5,699 nucleotides of DNA from Chitinophagaceae bacterium (GTDB lineage Bacteria; Bacteroidota; Bacteroidia; Chitinophagales; Chitinophagaceae), in NCBI GenBank assembly GCA_025963615.1, contig JAOQAL010000294.1, positions 1 through 5,699 of the forward strand. The letters run 5' to 3'. This document shows, piece after piece, positions 1-5,082 of this stretch. The notes under the pieces were generated by a model that was given only the letters and a program-made list of their open reading frames with translations, did not search any database and was not told where the DNA came from. How positions within the stretch are numbered: position 1 is the stretch's first letter; each line of letters starts with the position of its first letter. The position numbers and the translations under genes are program-made.

Positions 1-10
1 ACTCATTTAA

Positions 11-52
11 ATGTAAAATGTAAAAAGCTAAACGTAAAAGGTGAAATGCAAA
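11..52. repeat. Degenerate 7-bp tandem repeat (about six ATGTAAA-like units)
   Basis: Read in steps of seven from position 11, the sequence gives ATGTAAA, ATGTAAA, AAGCTAA, ACGTAAA, AGGTGAA, ATGCAAA. The first two units are identical and the later ones keep the A-rich tail with scattered substitutions. This is a decayed heptamer array lying just beyond the 3' end of the minus-strand transporter gene. It has no coding potential that I can support. The period is visible in the sequence; calling it an old slippage-generated array is inference. Confidence 0.6.
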
Positions 53-62
53 ACTCCGGTGC

Positions 63-506
63 TTATTTCTTAATCAATACCAAACCTGCAATGATCAGAA
101 CGGCCCCGATTATCTTTCCCAAAGTTATCGTTCTTATGGCTGAACCCAACAAACCATAGTGATCAATTAAAAGGGACATAAAGATTTGCCCGCTTACCGC
201 CAGGGCAAAAGTTAAGGCCATCCCCTGTTTTTGATTCACCCAGGTAATATATCCGACAAAAGCTGCACCGAACATACCACCCAGCCAGAGGTACCAGGGA
301 CTGGTGGAAGAGGGTCTTAATTGTACCACCGAAGAATAATTCAGCGAGAGATTCAGTATAAAGAGGCATACAATACCGACAAAGAAGCTCATTAATGAAC
401 CCATCAGCGGGCCGCCAATCTGTCTTCCAAGCCTTGTATTCAGGATTGCCTGGACCGGCATCAGGGCCCCGGCTGTTAATGTAAGCAACATCACTATATA
501 TTTCAT
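63..506 (-). CDS. YdcZ/DUF606-type DMT-family membrane transporter
   Basis: This 147-residue, very hydrophobic protein probably sits in the inner membrane. About five membrane segments are visible, near residues 3-22, 33-53, 71-90, 96-115 and 127-145. The family signature is present: an early segment with Q19 and N23 followed by LGR, a glycine-rich second helix, and SGQIFMSLLIDHYG at 105-118. The length fits the usual half-size DUF606/YdcZ protein of the drug/metabolite transporter superfamily, whose members often act as dimers; the substrate is unknown. The reading frame could be extended seven codons upstream to a TTG at 527, but the ATG at 506 starts directly at the first membrane helix (MKYIVMLL) and is preferred. 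The gene is divergent from the amidotransferase gene, with 74 bp between them. The family assignment is secure; the transported compound is not. Confidence 0.85.
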   Translation of the reverse strand: MKYIVMLLTLTAGALMPVQAILNTRLGRQIGGPLMGSLMSFFVGIVCLFILNLSLNYSSVVQLRPSSTSPWYLWLGGMFGAAFVGYITWVNQKQGMALTFALAVSGQIFMSLLIDHYGLLGSAIRTITLGKIIGAVLIIAGLVLIKK

Positions 507-580
507 TACAAAAAAATTGATGATCAATTAAATACTTCCGTCAAATTTGCAAATCAATACAAATGTAAATAGAAGAATTT
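507..580. promoter_or_regulatory. Divergent intergenic region with candidate minus-strand -7 box
   Basis: These 74 bp must carry the promoters for both the transporter and the amidotransferase. On the minus strand TACATTTG (567-560) matches the Bacteroidota -7 consensus TAnnTTTG and lies about 54 nt before the transporter ATG. No clear TTTG -33 partner is visible upstream of it. The small palindrome CAAATTTG (542-549) and the octamer ATACAAAT (557-564), which equals half of the operator seen before the MarR gene, also lie here. None of these was tested and all could be chance in AT-rich DNA. Confidence 0.35.
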
Positions 581-1267
581 ATGCATATTCATTTCATTCA
601 GCATGTATCATTTGAATATCCCGGTTCGATCATTAGATGGGCTGCGGAGCATGGTCATACTACAAGTTTTACAAAACCCTTTGAGCACTCCGTATTTCCT
701 TCCATGGATCTTTTTGACCTCCTGATTATCCTGGGCGGCCCTATGGGAATTTATGAAGAAGAAAAATTTCCCTGGATTGCTGACGAAAAGAAATTCATCC
801 GGGCTTCCATTGCCGCCGATAAAAAAATACTGGGGATTTGCCTGGGTAGCCAGTTAATTGCCCATGTACTGGGTGCAAAAGTAGTTCCTCACATTCTCCA
901 GGAAATTGGCTGGTGGCCTGTTCTGAAAACAAACAACCATCCGCTTACAGAGTCCCTGCCCGGCGAATTTATAAGTTTTCACCTCCATGGCGATACTTTT
1001 GATTTGCCCGAAGGCGCTGAGCAATTGTTCAGAACAAAAGGTTGCGAACAACAAGGGTTTATTTATAAAAATAAGGTGGCGGCTATACAATTTCACCCTG
1101 AAATCGAACAGGAATTATTGCAAAATATGATGGAACATGAAAAAGGATCCTTCATTCAATCAACCTATGTGCAGTCCGAAGAAGAAATAAGAAAACATAT
1201 ACCACAACAGCTTCCTCTTCAACCAACCTATATGCAGGCATTTCTTGAAAATTTTGTTAAACTCTGA
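581..1267 (+). CDS. Class I glutamine amidotransferase domain protein (GMP-synthase-like)
   Basis: This 228-residue cytoplasmic protein has the class I glutamine amidotransferase fold, which releases ammonia from glutamine or cleaves related gamma-glutamyl bonds. The oxyanion strand motif LGGPMG is at 51-56. The nucleophile elbow GICLGSQ places the catalytic Cys at 87, and QFHPE supplies His172 and Glu174, so the triad is intact. No synthetase domain is attached, as in the stand-alone GMP-synthase-like (YfeJ-type) members of the family, whose substrates are mostly unknown. The ATG at 581 starts the first beta strand directly (MHIHFIQH) and has only an A-rich leader, as expected in Bacteroidota. 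The MarR gene follows 46 bp after the stop, but that gap contains the regulator's own promoter and operator, so shared transcription is possible rather than required. The family is certain; the biological substrate is not. Confidence 0.88.
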   Translation: MHIHFIQHVSFEYPGSIIRWAAEHGHTTSFTKPFEHSVFPSMDLFDLLIILGGPMGIYEEEKFPWIADEKKFIRASIAADKKILGICLGSQLIAHVLGAKVVPHILQEIGWWPVLKTNNHPLTESLPGEFISFHLHGDTFDLPEGAEQLFRTKGCEQQGFIYKNKVAAIQFHPEIEQELLQNMMEHEKGSFIQSTYVQSEEEIRKHIPQQLPLQPTYMQAFLENFVKL

Positions 1268-1270
1268 CAT

Positions 1271-1286
1271 ATTTGTATATACAAAT
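1271..1286. promoter_or_regulatory. Perfect 16-bp palindromic operator upstream of the MarR gene
   Basis: ATTTGTATATACAAAT reads the same on both strands over all 16 bases. It starts four bases after the amidotransferase stop codon and ends 27 bases before the MarR start. Its TTTG (1272-1275) also serves as the -33 element of the candidate promoter, so protein bound here would block RNA polymerase. Size and symmetry suit a MarR dimer. A near-identical copy precedes the NmrA-like gene, which supports a real binding site. That the neighbouring MarR protein is the binder is inference. Confidence 0.75.
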
Positions 1287-1304
1287 ACAATACGCTTATC
1301 TTCG
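1272..1304 (+). promoter_or_regulatory. Bacteroidota-type promoter of the MarR gene
   Basis: TTTG at 1272-1275 is followed after 21 bases by TATCTTCG at 1297-1304. This matches the Bacteroidota consensus TTTG / TAnnTTTG with one mismatch and acceptable spacing. The -33 element lies inside the palindrome, giving a simple repression geometry. The predicted transcription start falls only a few bases before the ATG at 1314, so the leader would be very short. The prediction rests on consensus matching alone. Confidence 0.5.
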
Positions 1305-1313
1305 TCCCCTACT

Positions 1314-1736
1314 ATGAATACGTCAGAAAGCAAATATTCCCAATGCCTTTATTTTTCCTCCAATGCCCTGGCGCGGAAGGTGGAAAAACTGGCACAGGAA
1401 AGCTGGAAGCCAGTGGGCCTGTCTCCAAGCCATGCTTACCTGCTTATGATTGTGATTGAAGACCCCGCGGTACAACCTGGTACCCTTGCCAGGGAACTTC
1501 AGTTGCAACCCAGTACGATCACCCGTTTAATAGAAAAGCTGGAAGAAAAAAAATTGGTACTACGCATTACGGAAGGGAAGGCTACCAATGTTTACCCCAC
1601 TCCAAGGGCAAAAGAAATGTACAGCAAATTGAAAGCCTGTGTAAACCACTTCTATACCTCACACGCAGCAATACTTGGTAAAGAAGAGAGCACTAAGATG
1701 GTAAGGAATATGAACAAACTGGCTGATAAATTATAA
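1314..1736 (+). CDS. MarR-family transcriptional regulator
   Basis: This 140-residue protein has the MarR winged helix-turn-helix layout. An N-terminal dimerisation helix (about 8-30) is followed by the DNA-binding core at about 45-98, including LARELQLQPSTITRLIEKLE with the recognition helix near 66-78. The wing is around RITEGKATNVYPT (84-96), and C-terminal dimer helices finish the protein. MarR dimers bind palindromes and usually repress their own gene and neighbours until a ligand or oxidant releases them. Two cysteines are present, Cys11 and Cys109; Cys11 lies in the first helix (SQCLYFSSNALAR), roughly where peroxide-sensing OhrR-type regulators carry their reactive Cys, though the register differs by about two residues. 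The frame extends back to a TTG at 1245 inside the previous gene, but that extension crosses the promoter and operator and adds no domain, so the ATG at 1314 is chosen. Likely targets are itself and the two redox genes downstream. Confidence 0.88.
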   Translation: MNTSESKYSQCLYFSSNALARKVEKLAQESWKPVGLSPSHAYLLMIVIEDPAVQPGTLARELQLQPSTITRLIEKLEEKKLVLRITEGKATNVYPTPRAKEMYSKLKACVNHFYTSHAAILGKEESTKMVRNMNKLADKL

Positions 1737-1757
1737 GATTATTTTTTTTGCATCAAT

Positions 1758-1773
1758 ACTTGTATATACAAAT
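1758..1773. promoter_or_regulatory. Second MarR-type operator copy, upstream of the NmrA-like gene
   Basis: ACTTGTATATACAAAT contains the perfect 12-bp palindrome TTGTATATACAA (1760-1771). It differs from the upstream 16-bp operator at one base (C instead of T at 1759). It ends 14 bases before the ATG of the NmrA-like gene, where bound protein would hinder transcription or its start. No clean TAnnTTTG box is visible around it, so the exact promoter is not assigned. Repetition of the same palindrome 487 bp apart, before both transcription units of the module, is the main evidence for function. Confidence 0.7.
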
Positions 1774-1787
1774 AAAACACAAATAGT

Positions 1788-2681
1788 ATGAAATATGTAA
1801 TTGCTGGTGGCGCGGGCCACATATCAAAACCTATCGTCGAAAAATTTTTAGCAGCGGGTCATCTGGTAACCGTAATTGGCCGCCATGCTGAAAACCTGAA
1901 GGAGCTGGTTGATCAAGGTGCCACGGCGGCTGTTGGTTCCGTCAACGATGTAAAATTTCTGACGGAAACCTTCGATAGCGCGAATGCTGTGTATACGATG
2001 GTGCCGCCAAACCTGGCTGCTGCTGACTTGAAATCATGGATAGGGCAAACTGGCGCCGGTTATGCGGATGCCATAAAAAAAGCCGGAGTAAAATATGTCG
2101 TAAACCTTAGCAGTATTGGAGCCCATTTACCAGATGGAGCAGGGCCCGTGTCGGGCTTGTACCGGGCGGAACAGGCATTAAATGCGCTGAAAGATGTAAA
2201 CATTAAACATTTGCGCCCATCCTATTTCTTCAATAATTTTTTAGGAAATACCGGCATGGTAAAACAGCTGAACATTCTCGGCGGCAATTTTGGTGGTGAG
2301 AATTTTAAAATGGCCCTGGCGGATACCAACGATATCGCCGAAACAGCGGTTGAAGAATTGTTGAAACTAAATTTTACCGGGCATTCTATCCGCTATATCG
2401 CCAGTGATGAAAGAAATATTAATGAGGTGGCAAAAATAATCGGCGCTGCTATTGGCAAGCCGGAATTACCGTGGATTGTTTTCAGCAATGAGCAGGCTTA
2501 TGAGGGAATGGTGCAGGCCGGGTTACCCCAGGAGATTGCCAAAAATTACGCAGAAATGGGAAACGCTTTACATACCGGCGCCATGACTGAAGACTACTGG
2601 AAAAATCATCCTTCAAAATTTGGCAAAATAAAAGTGGAAGATTTTGCAAAAACCTTTGCGGCAGTTTATCATGCTAACTAA
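1788..2681 (+). CDS. NmrA-like NAD(P)-binding protein (atypical SDR family)
   Basis: This 297-residue cytoplasmic protein has an N-terminal Rossmann fold. The nucleotide-binding loop is GGAGHIS at 7-13, which keeps the first glycines but has Ser where the last Gly of GxxGxxG is usual. Arg32 after the second strand (IGRHAEN) suggests preference for NADP(H). NLSSIGAH at 106-113 and LRPSYFFNNFL at 142-152 are typical of the NmrA/atypical short-chain dehydrogenase group. Tyr125 begins SGLYRAEQAL, where the active-site YxxxK Lys of classical SDRs is replaced, so it may sense NAD(P)H or reduce a special substrate rather than act as a classical dehydrogenase. The C-terminal part (about 205-297) resembles the substrate-binding region of such proteins. 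It is 12 bp from the oxidoreductase gene and surely cotranscribed with it, behind a MarR-type operator. Family is secure, reaction unknown. Confidence 0.85.
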   Translation: MKYVIAGGAGHISKPIVEKFLAAGHLVTVIGRHAENLKELVDQGATAAVGSVNDVKFLTETFDSANAVYTMVPPNLAAADLKSWIGQTGAGYADAIKKAGVKYVVNLSSIGAHLPDGAGPVSGLYRAEQALNALKDVNIKHLRPSYFFNNFLGNTGMVKQLNILGGNFGGENFKMALADTNDIAETAVEELLKLNFTGHSIRYIASDERNINEVAKIIGAAIGKPELPWIVFSNEQAYEGMVQAGLPQEIAKNYAEMGNALHTGAMTEDYWKNHPSKFGKIKVEDFAKTFAAVYHAN

Positions 2682-2693
2682 AAAACCGCAGTC

Positions 2694-3611
2694 ATGAAAG
2701 CCGTAAGTATAAAAGAAAAAGGCTCATTTGAAAACATACAGGTAGTAGAAATTAATAAACCTGTCATACAACCGGATGAAATACTGGTTCATGTAAATGC
2801 CGCGGGTATCAATCCTGTAGACTGGAAAACAGTGCTGAATGGATATTTTCCTATGCCATTAATATTAGGGAGTGATATTGCCGGCGTGATAGAAGCCGTG
2901 GGCGCCGATGTAAAGAATTATAAGCCCGGCGATGAAGTAATTGGTTCATTACAATGGGATAAACAAAGCGCCTATGCTGAGTATACGGCGACTAAAGAAA
3001 AATATATTACACATAAACCTAAAAATCTCTCATTCGCGGAATCGGCAGGCGTTCCGCTGGCTTCCTTGACTGCCTGGCAGGCTTTATTTGATCATGGCAG
3101 GCTTGAAGCAGGACAGAAAGTGGTTATTCATGCAGGAGCAGGCGGTGTAGGTTTATTTGCTTTACAATTCGCAAAATGGAAAGGGGCCTGGGTTGCTGCT
3201 ACATCTTCTGAGCGGAATATTAATTTCCTGAAATCAGTTGGTGCGGATGAAGTAGTTGATTATACAAAATACAAATTGACAGATATAGTGAAGGATGCAG
3301 ACGTAGTGCTGGACAGCATCGCGACACCGGAAGTACAAATGGAATCATTCAAATCATTGAAAAAAGGTGGCCGGTATGTTTCCATTACAAGCAATATCCG
3401 GGAAGAACTAAAGAAAGATTTTGATATTTATGCAACACGCTTTTTGTTTATTTCCAATCCTGATCAATTAAAACAAATTGTACAATTAATTGAAGGAGGA
3501 ATGGTAAAAGTGTTTATTGATAAAACCTATCCGCTTGCTGAGGCAAAAGATGCCTTGATATACCTGCATAAAGGAAGGGCAAGAGGTAAAGTGATTTTAA
3601 TAAATAATTGA
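2694..3611 (+). CDS. Zinc-independent NADP-dependent quinone-oxidoreductase-like protein (MDR superfamily)
   Basis: This 305-residue protein is a medium-chain dehydrogenase/reductase of the quinone oxidoreductase branch. The GroES-like N-terminal domain covers about 1-125, with INPVDWK at 39-45 and LGSDIAGVIEAVG at 58-70. The Rossmann domain follows with the dinucleotide loop AGAGGVG at 147-153, and the protein ends with the usual RGKVIL strand. The cysteine and histidine zinc ligands of alcohol dehydrogenases are absent; the protein has no cysteine at all, so it is a zinc-free enzyme. Such enzymes reduce quinones or activated double bonds with NADPH. Ser171-Ser172 and Arg174 after the second strand suit NADPH binding. 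It is the second gene of the unit begun by the NmrA-like gene (12 bp apart), so the pair probably answers to the MarR protein. The exact substrate cannot be read here. Confidence 0.88.
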   Translation: MKAVSIKEKGSFENIQVVEINKPVIQPDEILVHVNAAGINPVDWKTVLNGYFPMPLILGSDIAGVIEAVGADVKNYKPGDEVIGSLQWDKQSAYAEYTATKEKYITHKPKNLSFAESAGVPLASLTAWQALFDHGRLEAGQKVVIHAGAGGVGLFALQFAKWKGAWVAATSSERNINFLKSVGADEVVDYTKYKLTDIVKDADVVLDSIATPEVQMESFKSLKKGGRYVSITSNIREELKKDFDIYATRFLFISNPDQLKQIVQLIEGGMVKVFIDKTYPLAEAKDALIYLHKGRARGKVILINN

Positions 3612-3658
3612 CCTGATCCTGAAATTGGCTTATAACTTTTAATTTTTGGACCCTTTAT

Positions 3659-3757
3659 TGAACCACATAAGAAACAGAGTCACATAGGCCGGCACATAGA
3701 TGAATGATGATAAAAGGAAAGCCGACAGCTATGTGTCCTATATGCCTATGTGGTTCA
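3659..3757. repeat. Imperfect palindromic element, copy 1
   Basis: The element is bounded by an 11-bp perfect inverted repeat, TGAACCACATA at 3659-3669 and TATGTGGTTCA at 3747-3757. Further pairing is available inside: CACATAG at 3681-3687 and again at 3693-3699 can each pair with CTATGTG at 3729-3735. As RNA or single-stranded DNA this would form a long bulged hairpin. It shares its left end, its GGAAAGC.GACAGCTAT centre and its right end with copy 2. It carries no gene and shows no obvious target-site duplication. It resembles a short REP- or MITE-like intergenic element. Confidence 0.7.
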
Positions 3758-3768
3758 TGCTTTGATGT

Positions 3769-3857
3769 TGAACCACATAAGAAACAAAGGCACATAAGTA
3801 AAAGGGAGTAACAGGAAAGCAGACAGCTATAGGTCTATTTGCCTCCTACGTGGTTCA
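3769..3857. repeat. Imperfect palindromic element, copy 2
   Basis: This is a tandem relative of copy 1, starting 110 bp after it. The ends are TGAACCACATA (3769-3779) and TACGTGGTTCA (3847-3857), with one mismatch in the terminal pairing. GGCACATA (3789-3796) and TATTTGCC (3836-3843) can pair at 7 of 8 positions. Compared with copy 1 it lacks about ten internal bases around the second CACATAG and has more substitutions on the right arm, so it looks the more decayed of the two. The shared interior, not only the ends, shows that both derive from one ancestral unit. Confidence 0.65.
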
Positions 3858-3935
3858 TTTTCCATCCACCAGCGGGAAAGATTTTAGAGTCATCAATTTG
3901 CCATGACAATACGAATGGTGTTGCTATTTTTGCGT

Positions 3936-4217
3936 ATGAGCATTGAAGAATTTAAAACAAGTCTTAGCAATTCACTCCCAGGCAATATTTCTGTTTACCT
4001 TGAATCGCTGTGGTATGATGGTACAGGGAATTGGGAAAAATCACATAGCACCATCCAGGACATTGAAGATAAGAACGCCGCCTGGATTCATGCTTACCTG
4101 CACCGTAAAGAAGGTGATATATGGAATGCTGATTATTGGTATAAGAGAGCTGGCAAAAAAAGACCTGCATTTTCACTGGAAGAAGAATGGGAAGAATTGG
4201 TAAAAGCATTTTTATAA
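3936..4217 (+). CDS. Small conserved protein of unknown function (HAYLHRKEGD motif)
   Basis: This 93-residue soluble protein has no signal peptide or membrane segment. Its strong feature is a central block: LWYDGTGNWEKSH at 25-37, then AAWIHAYLHRKEGDIWNADYWYKRAGK at 48-74. It is rich in Trp, Tyr and His (His52, His56) with alternating helices that recall a single TPR-like helical pair. From memory, similar small proteins with an AW.HAYLHRKEGD..NA.YWY.RAG core occur in several bacterial phyla without known function, so I treat it as a real conserved gene. The frame is open back to an ATG at 3903, but the intervening residues (MTIRMVLLFLR) are not matched by the compact domain, and MSIEEFK at 3936 is preferred. 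The choice is uncertain: a perfect TAnnTTTG box at 3925-3932 ends three bases before this ATG. It is convergent with the M23 gene. Confidence 0.7.
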   Translation: MSIEEFKTSLSNSLPGNISVYLESLWYDGTGNWEKSHSTIQDIEDKNAAWIHAYLHRKEGDIWNADYWYKRAGKKRPAFSLEEEWEELVKAFL

Positions 4218-4278
4218 ATTATCATTTTCAACTCCCTCCCAGTTTCCAGTATCGCCTGATATTTTTACATTTTATATT

Positions 4279-4977
4279 TCAAAGCAGATTCAGGATCATT
4301 CCAGGATCAGGACAGTTATTCAAATAAAACTCTTTCTCAGAATATTTACAAACACCCGGATAATCTCCATTTCTTCCCTGCATATCAATAATAAGCTGGA
4401 AATGTAAATGCGGGGGCCAGTGCCCGTTTTCAAATTGCATTCCGAATTCCGCGAAAACATCTCCCTCCTTAACGAAATCTCCCTCACTTATATTTTTAAG
4501 AGAGTTCAAACTAAGATGCCCATATAATGTGTAAAATGCCGTTCCATCCAGGTTGTGTGTAAGAATAACGGTAGCCCCGTAATCGCCAAAATTATTATTG
4601 AATGCAAAACTATGAACGATTCCATTCAATGGAGCCATCACCGGCGTATTGACCGCGCCCCATACATCTATTCCAAGATGCAGGCGACGGGGTTCTTCTC
4701 CGGCAACTACTGAGTCAAAATGCCGGCTGCGGTTATAAATAGTGCGATGTTCTGCGTAACCGCCGATTCCGAATTTGCAATCTGCAACGTGGAGTTTATT
4801 GGAAATATAATTTGAAAATTTATTCGTGTCGCTTAAAATATCATCGGTAAGTTCTTTGTTGTTATCCGTAAAATCAAGCAGCAGTAATTTATCCCTCAAC
4901 GCATCAAAAGATACCACAGGATGAAATTCCCGCTGATGCTTTTTTAAAATAGCTGTAAGTTGATTTTTACGTGACAT
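4279..4977 (-). CDS. M23-family metallopeptidase domain protein without signal peptide
   Basis: This 232-residue protein has a complete LytM/M23 zinc peptidase domain at about 95-200. By comparison with LytM, His100 and Asp104 (HLGID) and His192 (second His of HLH) are the zinc ligands, and His154 (LYGHLS) and His190 are the catalytic histidines. All five are present. M23 enzymes normally cut peptide bridges in peptidoglycan outside the cytoplasm, but this protein starts MSRKNQLTAILKKHQ and shows no signal peptide, lipobox or membrane helix. The N-terminal 90 residues (FGIGGYAEHRTIYNRS at 69-84) and the tail GDYPGVCKYSEKEFYLNNCPDPGMIL are not general M23 features. They resemble, from memory, the M23 module found between a kinase-like and a class III aminotransferase domain in large multidomain proteins. 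Cellular site and substrate are therefore open. It is read in the same direction as the upstream CNCG-motif gene, 105 bp away. Confidence 0.85.
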   Translation of the reverse strand: MSRKNQLTAILKKHQREFHPVVSFDALRDKLLLLDFTDNNKELTDDILSDTNKFSNYISNKLHVADCKFGIGGYAEHRTIYNRSRHFDSVVAGEEPRRLHLGIDVWGAVNTPVMAPLNGIVHSFAFNNNFGDYGATVILTHNLDGTAFYTLYGHLSLNSLKNISEGDFVKEGDVFAEFGMQFENGHWPPHLHFQLIIDMQGRNGDYPGVCKYSEKEFYLNNCPDPGMILNLL

Positions 4978-5082
4978 GAAATATACTGACTTTTAATGAT
5001 GCCAAAAGAGAAATTGATGAAACGGTTGACCGAACTGTTAGCTGGTGATTAACATACTAAATTCAAACTACTACTAATAATA

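Larger units (their letters stand above)
3612..3935. other. Gene-free intergenic region containing a palindromic repeat pair
   Basis: No coding region on either strand can be supported over these 324 bases. The main content is the pair of imperfect palindromes at 3659-3757 and 3769-3857, described separately. The first 45 bases after the oxidoreductase stop show no GC-rich hairpin with a T-run, so no classical terminator is visible; the first palindrome may serve instead as a transcript end or 3' protective hairpin, which is inference. The last 75 bases lead into the small conserved gene and include TATTTTTG at 3925-3932, a perfect TAnnTTTG match. Confidence 0.6.

Noticed and set aside
507..527. 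TTG-initiated extension of the transporter by seven residues
   Set aside because: The ATG at 506 begins directly at the first membrane helix, as expected for the family; the extension adds nothing recognisable.
1245..1313. TTG-initiated N-terminal extension of the MarR protein
   Set aside because: It overlaps the amidotransferase gene and runs through the operator and promoter. The added residues do not belong to the MarR fold.
1734..1751. Run of eight T after the MarR gene as an intrinsic terminator
   Set aside because: There is no GC-rich stem before the T-run, only short AT pairing, so it does not qualify.
3659..3857. The repeat pair as a CRISPR array
   Set aside because: There are only two units of about 90-100 bp with palindromic, diverged sequence and a 9-11 bp gap. 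There are no short uniform repeats, unique spacers or cas genes.
4978..4985. TATATTTC on the minus strand as a -7 promoter box of the M23 gene
   Set aside because: It has a mismatch at the last position and abuts the ATG, so transcription would start inside the gene. It is probably chance in AT-rich DNA.
4996..5052. An 18-codon plus-strand ORF (MMPKEKLMKRLTELLAGD) between the two minus-strand genes
   Set aside because: It is very short, overlaps the region that should hold the M23 promoter, and has an in-frame stop just upstream. I see nothing beyond chance to support translation.
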